64,000 nucleotides of DNA from Vibrio sp. STUT-A11 (lineage in GTDB: Bacteria; Pseudomonadota; Gammaproteobacteria; Enterobacterales; Vibrionaceae). Positions within the stretch are counted from its first letter, which is position 1; every line of letters begins with the position of its first letter. The stretch lies in the NCBI RefSeq assembly GCF_026000435.1, contig NZ_AP026763.1, positions 1,302,001 to 1,366,000 on the forward strand, in the 5' to 3' direction. A model generated the notes under the pieces. It was not told the DNA's origin and did no database searches. It worked only from the letters and a program-made list of their open reading frames with translations. Of this stretch, positions 34,964 through 43,403 are shown in pieces. Position numbers and translations under genes: made by a program.

Positions 34964-35081
34964 CAAACAATTTAAGAGTGATTCCCCACGCTTGGCATTT
35001 TTGGTTTGGGTTCAGTCCAGTGTTTATGGCGTCCAAATTAAGTGTTGTGGTCGCGTGGCTCACACCTTAATTGGGCGTTAA
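34961..35081 (+). repeat. attC 7
   Basis: Spacer type CAATTTAAG/CTTAATTG. The same attC sequence follows the second higBA copy at 59578. Confidence 0.9.
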
Positions 35082-35454
35082 CTTACTGCATATAAATCAG
35101 CGTTTTAAAGCTGGTTTGAAATCTGATTTTTACATCAATCAACGTGCTTGTGTAAGTTGCTTGCGAAAGCGTCAAAAGTTGTCAAAGTTCTTCAGGGTTC
35201 AGGGTTCAGGGTTCAGGGTTCAGGGTTCAGGGTTCAGGGTTCAGGGTTTTTAGTTGGTGCTATTGGCAATGGTGAGCGGCGAAAATAGCAATTCCAATCC
35301 AAGCATCGGTGGGTGAATTTCCGTGAGACTCTCAGGACGGCATTAATGGCCTAAACTCAAGCCAGTTCAAAGTTCGGCGTGGTTCCAAGGAAAGTTTCAC
35401 TTTTCAGTTGTAGAATTACTTAGTAAACAGGCTAAAGTATTGAAAGTAATAAGT
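35082..35454 (+). other. Gene-less cassette with heptanucleotide tract
   Basis: 373 bp. A 60-codon frame (35071-35253) starts inside attC and reads through the TTCAGGG tract as VQGSGFR repeats, so I do not call it a gene. Nothing else is recognisable. Confidence 0.7.
35191..35246 (+). repeat. Tandem repeat (TTCAGGG)8
   Basis: Eight perfect 7-bp units, then TTTTTAG. It is a simple sequence repeat prone to slippage; a 7-bp unit shifts the reading frame with each gain or loss. Confidence 0.95.
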
Positions 35455-35578
35455 TAACAAGGCGTTCAAGAGGGACAGTCAACGCGTGGCGAATTTGGTT
35501 CAAATGTTGGCATTTGTGTTTACGGTGGTAAATTGAAGTTTGGTGGTAGCGCGTTGCTGCCCCTTAACGCGGCGTTAG
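35455..35578 (+). repeat. attC 8
   Basis: More divergent site (AGGCGTTCAAGAGGGACAGT... CCTTAACGCGGCGTTAG), with GACAGTCAACGCGTGGC rather than GATTCGCAACGC. Confidence 0.85.
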
Positions 35579-36004
35579 TACTGGATTGGCATCAACGGTA
35601 AATTTTCGGGGGTTATCGGTTTCTTTTCCTTGCTTTACACCTGAAGTAATGTGCCTTTCACGTTCTTTCCGGTGGCACTATATGAGTTGTGTTCGCGTTG
35701 ATTTCACCGTTTACGGTTTCTAACTTTCGGGCTATTTCTCTGGTGTGGCTTCTTTGGAGTTGAGAGATTTTCGTCAAAAAACGAATTTCTTTGGTGAGGT
35801 TGTTTAGTTCTGAAGCCCGTCTTCTTTGCTAATTGGAAAATGGTGAAATAGGGCAATTAAGCAAGTTTTTCTTCTCGCCAACTTGCGTTTTGAGAGTGAG
35901 TTCTAGTTTGGCAGTTGTCCCTTTAGCTTCCGCGTTTTAAGCTTCAGTGTTCGTGCTATATTTCAATATCTTGGCGTGTGCCAAAGGCTTTAAGGGCAGC
36001 GTAC
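35579..36004 (+). other. Gene-less cassette, family A copy 2
   Basis: 426 bp, near-copy of 31425-31851 with scattered substitutions and short indels. No gene on either strand. Confidence 0.75.
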
Positions 36005-36126
36005 TAACAAAGCGTTTAAGAGGGATTTGGCACGCGTGGCATTTTTGGTTTGCAGTGGGTTCAGTGTTAAAGGCACTGTGCGGTAGCTTTGGTGTTGCGT
36101 GCCGGCACCCCTTAACGCGGCGTTAT
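36005..36126 (+). repeat. attC 9
   Basis: Spacer type AGCGTTTAAG/CTTAACGC with GATTTGGCACGCG/CGTGCCGGCAC inner arms, shared with attC 31. Confidence 0.9.
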
Positions 36127-36144
36127 ATTCTCGAGAGGAATTTC

Positions 36145-36630
36145 ATGATTAGGGAAATCACAAAGTCAGATTTTTAGTCGTTTTGGCCAACCTTTGCTGA
36201 GGTTATTCAGGCTCAAGAAACCTATGCGTTCGACCCTGATATGACGCAAGAACAGGCGTTTTCTTTATGGTGTCAGACGCCACTAAAAGCCTATGTATTC
36301 GTTGAAAATAATGAAGTTCTTGGTACTTATTACATTAAGCCGAATGCAATGGGGCCAAGCAGTCATATCTGTAATTGTGGTTATATGGTATCAAGTGAAG
36401 CGAGAGGTAAAGGTATTGCTCGCCGCTTGTGTGAACACTCGCAACAGAAAGCAATTGAGCTTGGCTTTGAAGCAATGCAATTTAACAGTGTTGTGTCCAC
36501 GAATGTAGTGGCAGTTAAACTGTGGGAAAAGCTTGGATTCAGTATTGTAGGGACGATCCCCAAGGCATATAAACATACTCAATTGGGGCTCGTTGATAGC
36601 TACGTCATGTACAAATGGCTACGAATATAA
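36145..36630 (+). pseudogene. GNAT acetyltransferase broken by an early stop
   Basis: ATG 36145 opens MIREITKSDF followed by TAG at 36175-36177. The same frame continues with SFWPTFAEVIQAQETYAFDPDMTQEQAF and a complete GNAT core (acetyl-CoA loop SSEARGKGIARRLCEHSQQKA, and ending SYVMYKWLRI). One base change, probably GAG to TAG (SDFESFWP in typical proteins), explains it. A restart at ATG 36241 would lack the first strand and helix. Readthrough or a sequencing error are alternatives. Confidence 0.8.
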
Positions 36631-36749
36631 CAAAGCGTTTAAGGCAGATTCGCAACGCTTAGCATTTTCGGTTTGCTTTGAATTTAGTGGCTACGGCACA
36701 ATGGTTTAGGTTAAGTGTTTATGTTGCTCACTACTTAACGCGGCGTTAG
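36628..36749 (+). repeat. attC 10
   Basis: Spacer type AGCGTTTAAG/CTTAACGC; its start overlaps the stop of the GNAT frame. Confidence 0.9.
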
Positions 36750-37110
36750 TTGCCAACGAGGTAAACGCAGCCAAAACAGAATGTTCAGGGTTAATGCCCG
36801 TGTGTTTTTGGTTAGGTTGACGTATTTCAATTTTAGTTCTTTGGGTTTGAAAAACTCGTAGTTCATTTTGTCGCGTTTTGGATTTACTGTTTTAAAAACC
36901 GGATTACTGGTTGAGAGTCAGCTCTGTAACATTGTTTGTCCAAAGGAGCTTTTTGGTGTTGTTAGACCGTTTTCTACGGCGTTGTAAATTCCAAGTGGTT
37001 TCAGTGACAGGCACTTTGAAACTACGCCTGATTTGAGTTTCTTAAAACACGTAAAGCTAGTGTTGGCAAAGCGGCAATCCACTTCATATCAAAGCTTTAA
37101 GTTTGGCAAC
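36750..37110 (+). other. Gene-less cassette, family B (divergent, shorter copy)
   Basis: 361 bp opening TTGCCAACGAGGTAAACGCAG, related to the units at 42354, 45638, 47587 and 59699 by the AAACGCAGC start, the GTTTTCTACGGCGTTGTA centre and the GACTAC/ACTACGCCTGA block. No ORF. Confidence 0.65.
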
Positions 37111-37232
37111 TAACAAAGCATTCAAGAGGGATTCACAACGCTTGGCAGTTTTGGTTTGAATCAACTTTAGCGTTTACGGCACAATAGCTTAGGTTGGGTG
37201 GTGGCGTTGTTCACCCCTTAATGCGGCGTTAT
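37111..37232 (+). repeat. attC 11
   Basis: Spacer type AGCATTCAAG/CTTAATGC; core GTTATGC. Confidence 0.9.
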
Positions 37233-37265
37233 GCCGTTAGAGATATTGTGATAGAGGTAAGTGAA

Positions 37266-38027
37266 TTGAGTTCGACAAAAGATTACTTATTCGAGATGCA
37301 AGAGCTACACGCTGATGAGTGGATCAGAGAAAGATTGAGCGATGACTCGCTTGATGAAGACTCAGAGGAATATCAGGAGTTAGCAGAAGAGTATTCGAAT
37401 TACCAAGAACATTTACGTGAAGAAGCTGAATGGCAGGCGGAGTTGCGATGGTTGAAAGATAATGGGTCATCAAACATTCACAACATATTTGTTCGCGAAC
37501 TTGATGCTTTGAGAATCATGTTTGATAGTAACGTCAATAACCCTCAAAAAATGGCTTTTATACTCCATACAAACATTGCTGTAAAAATGTCATATGCATA
37601 TGCGGTTACACTGCTTGAGTCATACTTAGGTGACACCTTACGAGCTCTCATTTCTCAAGATGAACAGTTTTTAAAAAATGCCTTACGCAAATTCAAAGTG
37701 CTTAAAAGCGTTAAACTAACTGATGTAGTTGAAACAGATTTAGACGTTAAATCCCTAGTTTTAAGATATGTCAGTGACGTCCTATACCACAATATCCCAA
37801 ATGTCGTAGAAATGTATGAGCAAGTCTTAGGTGTTAAACTTGAAATTGATATATCTAAAGTAGTTAAAATTACAAAGTTAAGACACGATATTGTTCATCG
37901 AAATGGCAGAAATGTTGATGGCAGTACGATTAGTGTAGGTGCCCAAGATTTTACCCAAGCAATTAGCGATATCAAAGAGTTTACAGGAGCACTGCAACGA
38001 GCCATCAATGACAATCAAACGGCATAA
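37266..38027 (+). CDS. HEPN/RiboL-PSP-like cassette protein
   Basis: About 253-aa helical protein. An acidic N-terminal third (DDSLDEDSEEYQELAEEYSNYQEH) precedes a domain with the motif KLRHDIVHRNGRN, the RX4-6H signature of HEPN/RiboL-PSP-type RNases. The longer frame from 37194 is translated attC. TTG 37266 follows AGAGGT and is the best start; ATG 37296 is possible. It would be a cytoplasmic RNase-like effector or stress protein (inference). The stop overlaps the attC. Confidence 0.65.
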   Translation: MSSTKDYLFEMQELHADEWIRERLSDDSLDEDSEEYQELAEEYSNYQEHLREEAEWQAELRWLKDNGSSNIHNIFVRELDALRIMFDSNVNNPQKMAFILHTNIAVKMSYAYAVTLLESYLGDTLRALISQDEQFLKNALRKFKVLKSVKLTDVVETDLDVKSLVLRYVSDVLYHNIPNVVEMYEQVLGVKLEIDISKVVKITKLRHDIVHRNGRNVDGSTISVGAQDFTQAISDIKEFTGALQRAINDNQTA

Positions 38028-38141
38028 CAAACTGTTTAAGAGTGATTCGCAACGCGTGGCATTTTTACTATGCGTTGGTTTAAGTGATTAAGGTGGTATG
38101 CGGTGGCGTCGGTATTGCGTTGCTCACACCTTAACAGGGCG
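38025..38141 (+). repeat. attC 12, left part, split by IS copy 1
   Basis: Spacer type ACTGTTTAAG/CTTAACAG. The IS enters after AACAGGGCG (38133-38141); the core GTTATGT is on the other side at 39484. Confidence 0.9.
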
Positions 38142-38154
38142 CTGGCGGATCCCC

Positions 38155-39354
38155 TCATAATTCACCTAAGCCACAAGTGTGTGTGAGACGTTGATATTCC
38201 AACATAGCCCAATGATATTGGGATCCTTTTATTTGGTATCTCCGATGACAACGTACCTCTTTACCCAGTCTAGGGATGGATAGTACTCGGCGATGTTTGA
38301 TGGTGTTGGCTTGGAAGTCATAATGCCATTGAGCTTGCATGGCGATTAAGCCATTCCACCACATGATGATTTCTGCCATTAGCGCCATGAGCAGCAGGAT
38401 ATCGATACGATTCGTACAGCGAGTTCGATTGTGGCGCAGTGCCAATCCGTAAGCGGGGCTTTTTAGATCTCGAAACGACTCTTCAATCTGCATTCTTTTG
38501 GCGTATAAGCGAGTGATTTTAACGCCATTCAATACCTGATTGGGGATGTTTGTTACTAGAAGCCAAGGCTCTTTTGCACCTTTGTGGAATACTTTTCCTG
38601 CTGAATGCTTTTGGCAGGTTCGGCTGTGTCGATGGGGTTTTCTGCCTTTAGGTTGACTCTTGTATAAGTAGGCAAAGCATGTGAGCGGCGAACGCCGTGC
38701 TAATTGGCTTTCCCCTAAAAACTGCGGCGTGTCAGTTGCCTGAGGATAGAAGGTCTTGTTCCATTGCCAAGGTGCATCACCACATTTGATCGAGACTTCG
38801 CCACGTACGCGTCCCAACCAGAACCAACCTTTATTGGCGACTTGCCGAAACCATGTATTTCTAAATCCAGCATCCGAGACAATGATAGGAGTGCAGCCTT
38901 CGGGCAGGAGCGTTTGAAGCTTATCGAGAAAGTATTGATGGCTCTTTGGAGAGTTGTAGTTTTTGTATTCAAACGCCTGCTCATAAAGCGTGACGGCTCG
39001 ACCTTTAACGGCGACTGAAGCGCGCAATGTCATATAACGTAGCTGCTCACGAACATCTGACCAATCAACGAGCACCACAGGAAAAGGGTTGGCACGGGTA
39101 ATAAAGGACGCATGCCACCTATAAATGGCGTCTTTTTCACGGTGTAGGTTGCGATTACCGAGCAATCGGTCGATACGTTTAATCGCATGCTTTACGGTGG
39201 TATCGGTGTCGAGTGCGCGCCCAATTTTGGTCAATGTGAGATCAGAGCCGTCGAGTACAGTTTTGGTTGCAAGCATCAGAGATCTCAGTCGTTTTTTGTG
39301 AATGTCAGGGCATTGATTCTCGAGAGTTTGCTGTAGAATTTGAATGTCGCGCAT
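38155..39354 (-). CDS. IS4-family (IS10 group) transposase, copy 1
   Basis: 399-aa cut-and-paste transposase close to Tn10/IS10 transposase (402 aa) through VLVDWSDVREQ, LIVSDAGF-like PIIVSDAGFRNTW and the YREK motif. DDE residues: Asp97, Asp161, Glu291; YREK = Tyr284, Arg287, Glu291, Lys298. ATG 39352-39354 sits in a 9-bp inverted repeat (see regulatory entry). All five copies in the window encode the same protein. Confidence 0.95.
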   Translation of the reverse strand: MRDIQILQQTLENQCPDIHKKRLRSLMLATKTVLDGSDLTLTKIGRALDTDTTVKHAIKRIDRLLGNRNLHREKDAIYRWHASFITRANPFPVVLVDWSDVREQLRYMTLRASVAVKGRAVTLYEQAFEYKNYNSPKSHQYFLDKLQTLLPEGCTPIIVSDAGFRNTWFRQVANKGWFWLGRVRGEVSIKCGDAPWQWNKTFYPQATDTPQFLGESQLARRSPLTCFAYLYKSQPKGRKPHRHSRTCQKHSAGKVFHKGAKEPWLLVTNIPNQVLNGVKITRLYAKRMQIEESFRDLKSPAYGLALRHNRTRCTNRIDILLLMALMAEIIMWWNGLIAMQAQWHYDFQANTIKHRRVLSIPRLGKEVRCHRRYQIKGSQYHWAMLEYQRLTHTCGLGEL

Positions 39355-39432
39355 CGTTAGGGTTCCCTATTAAATCCATTTAATCAGGTGTGTTTTTGGC
39401 GAAATTCATTAGATCAGAATGAGCGATGCGCG
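39348..39432 (-). promoter_or_regulatory. Start-codon-sequestering inverted repeat in IS leader
   Basis: On the transcribed strand CGCGCATCG (39432-39424) is complementary to CGATGCGCG (39356-39348), which contains the transposase ATG. A read-through transcript from outside could hide the start codon, while one starting inside would lack the upstream arm. The same pair is in copies 2-4 (47450, 51901 and 58716 for the start-codon arm). Confidence 0.55.
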
Positions 39433-39503
39433 TCTACTCATTGTTTTATATAGAAATTATGAGGGGATTCGTAAGAACAGGGCGTTATGTATTTGGAGTA
39501 AAA

Positions 39504-40130
39504 ATGGAAGAATATAGTTCTCTTTATGAACAGTCGAAATTGAGGTCAAAAGAACTATTTGGTTCTGAGTTTCAGCCAAATGTCATGGCAATCGACAAAG
39601 AACAACCTGATTATGATTCTGAGTTAATCGTAAATTCAATAATTAGAGATTTTCAGGATTTTATACCAAGCACCAGAGCATTGGTTGGGAGTTGCTTTAA
39701 AGCAGTCAGAGAAGCATCATATGTCTTAAATGACCTCAGCATTCCACACTACTTGACCATTGGGAATGTTAAATATTGTGGTAAGAATTACTATTCAACT
39801 TCTGTAAGCAGTTTATTTCAAGAGATCAAACAAGGGTACATCCCACAATCTCCAGCAAATGCTCACGCATGGCTAACGCTAAATTCAGGTCAAGTAGTTG
39901 ATTTAACGATTCTATCCTCACTGAATGCACGAGAAAACAACGATACAGAGTTAGACTGGGAGAAGGCTATCTATGTTTCTAGTTCCAATTCGAAGTCAGA
40001 TTTAAAATATGCGCCAATGCTTGTTGGGTTTGGTTATCATCTGAAAGTAGCTAGTGCACCATTTGATCTTAACTTTGATAATTATTTTCAGTGGCTAAAT
40101 GACTTTCCACACTTTGCACAACATACATAA
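39504..40130 (+). CDS. Transglutaminase-like cassette protein (candidate)
   Basis: 208-aa protein after IS copy 1. ATG 39504 follows TTGGAG; upstream codons are IS sequence. The order GSCFKAVREASYVL (Cys), ANAHAWLTLNSG (His), QVVDLTIL (Asp) matches the Cys-His-Asp triad of transglutaminase-like cysteine enzymes, with the typical HAWL and DLT contexts. No signal peptide. A toxin, protease or deamidase role is possible. The assignment is motif-based only. Confidence 0.55.
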   Translation: MEEYSSLYEQSKLRSKELFGSEFQPNVMAIDKEQPDYDSELIVNSIIRDFQDFIPSTRALVGSCFKAVREASYVLNDLSIPHYLTIGNVKYCGKNYYSTSVSSLFQEIKQGYIPQSPANAHAWLTLNSGQVVDLTILSSLNARENNDTELDWEKAIYVSSSNSKSDLKYAPMLVGFGYHLKVASAPFDLNFDNYFQWLNDFPHFAQHT

Positions 40131-40250
40131 CAAGCAATTTAAGAGGGATTCCCAACGCTTGGCATTTTTGCTTCTATTTCAATTTCAGTGTTTATGGCAC
40201 AATGCTTTAAGTTTGGTGGTAGCGTTGCTCACCCCTTAATTGGGCGTTAA
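40128..40250 (+). repeat. attC 13
   Basis: Spacer type CAATTTAAG/CTTAATTG; core GTTAAGC. Confidence 0.9.
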
Positions 40251-40266
40251 GCAACAAAGGGTAAAT

Positions 40267-41271
40267 ATGAATATTCCAGGTGAAAATTTAATAATTAAGA
40301 TGTGGGATTCTCTTGTTGACAAGGGTATTGGTAGTATTCTTCAACCGTGGCAAGAGCGACGAGTCGGTGAAAGCCGATTAGATCTTAAGCGACAAGAAAT
40401 TCTAAAAATTGCTGAAGCAGAAAGGCTAGCGGAAGATATTAGAAACGGTAATATTCAATTTGAGAGTCCTCAGTTAGAAAATTTTCTTGAGAATAGGCAG
40501 GGAAGAATTGAGCCGACTCTTGGGGTTGAATATGCCGTGAGAAACTCTTTTGGAAAAAGTGTCAGTGAAAATATTCGTAAAGAAGCAAATGTTGCGAAAT
40601 CAATACTGATCGCAGAGGATTTATTGGCTGATGACGCCACCCCCGTAAATGAATCTAAGATTGAAGATGACTGGTTGTTCAATTGGCAAGAATATGCTGG
40701 TCGTGTGTCCTCCGAGGACTTGCAGCAGCTTTGGGGCAAAATTCTAGCTGGCGAGATTAAAAGTCCAGGGTCATATTCATACAGAACATTAGATTTCTTA
40801 AAAACTCTGTCAAAGGCTGACGCTGAGGTTATTGCAATAGCTGCACAATTTGTTGTCGAAGGTGTTATTTTTCGAGAGCATGATGAAATTCTTGAAAAGG
40901 CAGGAATTAACTTTGGTATCTTGATGTATTTACAAGAGCTGGGGATATTATCAGGAGTAGAGGCTGTCGGGCTACAAACCAAATGGAAAAGTTCACAACA
41001 GACCCGTTTTATTAAAGGTTTAATTTCATATAATCATTGTCTAATTTTGGAGCACGAGAACGCTCAAAAAGTCGCTAGTAAGCCAGTTTACTTAGTTACC
41101 ACAATAGGTAAAGAAGTGCTAAGTCTGGCTCAATTTGGCGCCAATAAAGACTATTTGAAAGCTGCTGGTACTCTATTTGCCAAACAAGGCTTTAAGGTAA
41201 AAGTTGCAGATTGGCTTCAACAAACGAAAGATTCTGGTAGATTTTATAATGCAGAGGAAATTGTTGCTTAA
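40267..41271 (+). CDS. DUF2806 protein
   Basis: 334-aa cytoplasmic protein. The block FNWQEYAGRVSSEDLQQLWGKILAGEIKSPGSYSYRTLDFLKTLSKADAE is characteristic of DUF2806 and relatives found in defence and mobile contexts. The C-terminus reads like a winged helix (TTIGKEVLSL). ATG 40267 follows AAAGGGTAA. Its stop overlaps the attC. Molecular function is not known. Confidence 0.75.
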   Translation: MNIPGENLIIKMWDSLVDKGIGSILQPWQERRVGESRLDLKRQEILKIAEAERLAEDIRNGNIQFESPQLENFLENRQGRIEPTLGVEYAVRNSFGKSVSENIRKEANVAKSILIAEDLLADDATPVNESKIEDDWLFNWQEYAGRVSSEDLQQLWGKILAGEIKSPGSYSYRTLDFLKTLSKADAEVIAIAAQFVVEGVIFREHDEILEKAGINFGILMYLQELGILSGVEAVGLQTKWKSSQQTRFIKGLISYNHCLILEHENAQKVASKPVYLVTTIGKEVLSLAQFGANKDYLKAAGTLFAKQGFKVKVADWLQQTKDSGRFYNAEEIVA

Positions 41272-41388
41272 CAAACGCTTCAAGACGGATTCGCAACGCT
41301 TGGCATTTTTACTATGCGGTTATTTTAGTGATTAAGGTGGCATGCGGAAGCGCTGTATTGCGTTGCTCACCACTTAAGCGGGCGTTAT
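41269..41388 (+). repeat. attC 14
   Basis: The only ACGCTTCAAG/CTTAAGCG spacer type in the window. Confidence 0.9.
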
Positions 41389-41413
41389 GTGTAATCGAGA
41401 GTTCAGGGAAAGA

Positions 41414-42235
41414 ATGAAAGTACTTATATCAGGATCAAATGGGTATATTGGTAGCCACGTGACTAAGATGTTTGTCGAAAGTGGCTTTGAAGTTTCAACT
41501 TACAGCAGGTCTAGCGGTGTCTTACCTCTTGCTCGGAAGCTTACCAATGTGCAATCAGATTTCTCTGGTTACTTTGATATCGTTATAAATTGTGCTCGCC
41601 CACATTGGTCAGAATTTTCGCCGGAGGAAATAGCTGATATAGAGTCCAAGCTGCTAACGCAGCTGGATAGCCTAGCGGCTGTCGGTGCGACAAAAATCCA
41701 CACATCGGGCGTTTGGCTATTTGGCAAGGCTTCTCACAATGACCTGAAAGAATTTAGGCTTAAGCCTCTAGAGGCGGTGAAACCGGACACAGTTACAATA
41801 GGTTGTGCTATCAAAGAGAAGTGGCATGTCGTTTACTGTCCTAGTTTGGTTTATGGTGGTGAAAACTGTCAGCTAAAGCGGATTGTAGATTCCTTATCTG
41901 ACCAAACTCTCCAAGTAGCGATACCATCTCAAGGTTACAACCAATATATTCATGTTAATGACATCGCTCGATTTTATTTGGCACTGGTTCAAGGTAAACG
42001 TTCGGCTACACAACACTTTATTGCTGAGACTAAGGGGTATAGCCCCGAAGCATTCTCTCAATTGCTACTCGACTTTCAAGTCATAAAGCAGGTTCACGAG
42101 TGCAGTTGGAGTGACTTTGAGAAATGCCATGGCTCTTCGGCAGTTGAAATTGAAAAGCTAAATCTTAACCTTCCAATAAGTCCCTTGTTTGAATCGACTG
42201 AGTCATTAAGGAAGTACATAGAAAATTACACATAA
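41414..42235 (+). CDS. NAD-dependent epimerase/dehydratase (extended SDR-like)
   Basis: 273-aa Rossmann-fold oxidoreductase or epimerase. GSNGYIGSH near the N-terminus is the NAD(P) loop GxxGxxG. HTSGVWLFG, then YCPSLVYGG and YIHVNDIARFYLAL, are typical SDR blocks. A YxxxK catalytic pair is not obvious, so it may be an atypical member. ATG 41414 after CAGGGAAAG is preferred over ATG 41387, which lies in attC. Confidence 0.85.
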   Translation: MKVLISGSNGYIGSHVTKMFVESGFEVSTYSRSSGVLPLARKLTNVQSDFSGYFDIVINCARPHWSEFSPEEIADIESKLLTQLDSLAAVGATKIHTSGVWLFGKASHNDLKEFRLKPLEAVKPDTVTIGCAIKEKWHVVYCPSLVYGGENCQLKRIVDSLSDQTLQVAIPSQGYNQYIHVNDIARFYLALVQGKRSATQHFIAETKGYSPEAFSQLLLDFQVIKQVHECSWSDFEKCHGSSAVEIEKLNLNLPISPLFESTESLRKYIENYT

Positions 42236-42353
42236 CAAGCAATTTAAGAGTGATTCAGCACGCTTGGCATTTTTGGTTTGGGTTAAGTTTAGTGTTTACG
42301 GTGTTCAAGCTAAGTGTCGTAGTAGCGTGCTTCACACCTTAATTGGGCGTTAG
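42233..42353 (+). repeat. attC 15
   Basis: Spacer type CAATTTAAG/CTTAATTG with CAGCACGC/GCGTGCTT inner arms. Confidence 0.9.
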
Positions 42354-42842
42354 TTTGCAAGGGGAAAAACGCAGCTATATCGCAAGATCTAGTGGTAAAA
42401 GCTCAAAGTCTAAATTGTTGTATCGGCGTTCAATTTCAGTGTTAATTAGTGTGGTATAAATCCAAATTTGGCATCGTTTCAACGGTTGATTCGTTCTTTG
42501 GTGCGGCGACTTGTGGATTCACTGAGTCGAACTTTTTTGCTGAAACTCTGCTCGTTGAGTTTGTTGGTACAAAAGCCGATTTACTCGCTGAAATGGCGTT
42601 TTCTCTGGTGTGGAAAGTTCACGTGGTTTCAGTGACTTTGTTGAAAGTCCGCATTGTGAGATTGGTTTTCCAAAAGCGCTTTTTGGTGTTGTAAGTTCGT
42701 TTTCTGCGGCGTTGTTTGTTCCACGTGGTTTCATTGAGTAGCCGCTTTTAGACTACGCCTGACTTTATTGCATCAAAACACATAAAGTTTATTGTTTGCA
42801 AAGTTTAAAACAACGTAAAATCAAAGCTTTGGGTTTGCAAAC
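42354..42842 (+). other. Gene-less cassette, family B
   Basis: 489 bp opening TTTGCAAGGGGAAAAACGCAG. ORFs of 81 and 71 codons occur on opposite strands, but their frames are not kept in the other family copies, so no gene is called. Confidence 0.75.
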
Positions 42843-42963
42843 TAACAAACTGTTCAAGAGGGATTCGCAACGCGTAGCATTTTCACTATGCGTTGGTTTT
42901 GGTGATTAAGGTGGTTTGCTGCGGTTTCGGTATTGCGTTGCTCACCCCTTAACAGGGCGTTAT
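42843..42963 (+). repeat. attC 16
   Basis: Spacer type ACTGTTCAAG/CTTAACAG; intact AACAGGGCG target not hit by the IS. Confidence 0.9.
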
Positions 42964-42990
42964 GAGTAATTTAGGGATAGTGACAGACCG

Positions 42991-43266
42991 ATGAAACGAA
43001 AAAGGCGAGTTGAGTGGTTAAAGAATCGAAAGAAAGGCTTTTCCAGGCACTTTTTAGTATATGGTTTAGGATTTTGTATTCCATTCATTTTTGGTAGTGC
43101 ATTTATTCGAAACGATTTTTATCTAGATTTATCTCCAATCGTATCGTATCGAGTTTATTTAATGACGTTATTTGGAGCTGTGTTTTATGCTGGTTGCGAC
43201 TGGTGTATCAAAAGTAGAGAGTACAAAAAATACAAAGAAAAACTATCGCGTAAAAATTTCTCATAA
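42991..43266 (+). CDS. Small two-span membrane cassette protein
   Basis: 91-aa protein: basic N-terminus (KRKRRVEWLKNRKKGFSR), two membrane spans (about residues 21-42 and 52-71), lysine-rich C-terminus. The topology would place both ends in the cytoplasm. No family recognised. The stop overlaps attC. Confidence 0.6.
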   Translation: MKRKRRVEWLKNRKKGFSRHFLVYGLGFCIPFIFGSAFIRNDFYLDLSPIVSYRVYLMTLFGAVFYAGCDWCIKSREYKKYKEKLSRKNFS

Positions 43267-43385
43267 CAAATTGTTCAAGAGGGATTCGCAACGCGTGGCA
43301 TTTTTACAATGCGTTTATTTTAGTGATTAAGGTGGCATGCGGCGGCATCGGTATTGCGTTGGCTCACCCCTTAACAAGGCGTTAG
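43264..43385 (+). repeat. attC 17
   Basis: Spacer type AATTGTTCAAG/CTTAACAAGG; core GTTAGGT. Confidence 0.9.
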
Positions 43386-43403
43386 GTTTCTAAGAGGAAA
43401 ATC

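Larger units (their letters stand above)
38142..39475 (-). mobile_element. IS10-group insertion sequence, copy 1
   Basis: 1334-bp element. Terminal inverted repeats: CTGGCGGATCCCCTCATAATT at the transposase 3' end and, on the other strand, CTTACGAATCCCCTCATAATT at its 5' end (18 of 21 identical). Both resemble IS10 ends (recalled). Flanks are a perfect 9-bp duplication AACAGGGCG (38133-38141 and 39476-39484). Confidence 0.93.

Noticed and set aside
35191..35246. TTCAGGG repeats as a telomere-like element
   Set aside because: Internal to a cassette and only 56 bp; no hairpin end or replication features.
35071..35253. 60-aa ORF over the TTCAGGG tract
   Set aside because: Starts inside attC 7 and its last third is the translated simple repeat.
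35947..36177. 76-aa ORF MFVLYFNILACAKGF
   Set aside because: Runs across attC 9 in translation and ends at the stop codon that breaks the GNAT gene; an artefact.
38715..39018. 89-aa minus and 84-aa plus ORFs inside each IS copy
   Set aside because: Shadow frames of the 399-aa transposase; no ribosome site or domain.
42449..42734. ORFs in family B cassettes
   Set aside because: Frames and strands differ between family copies; no ribosome sites.
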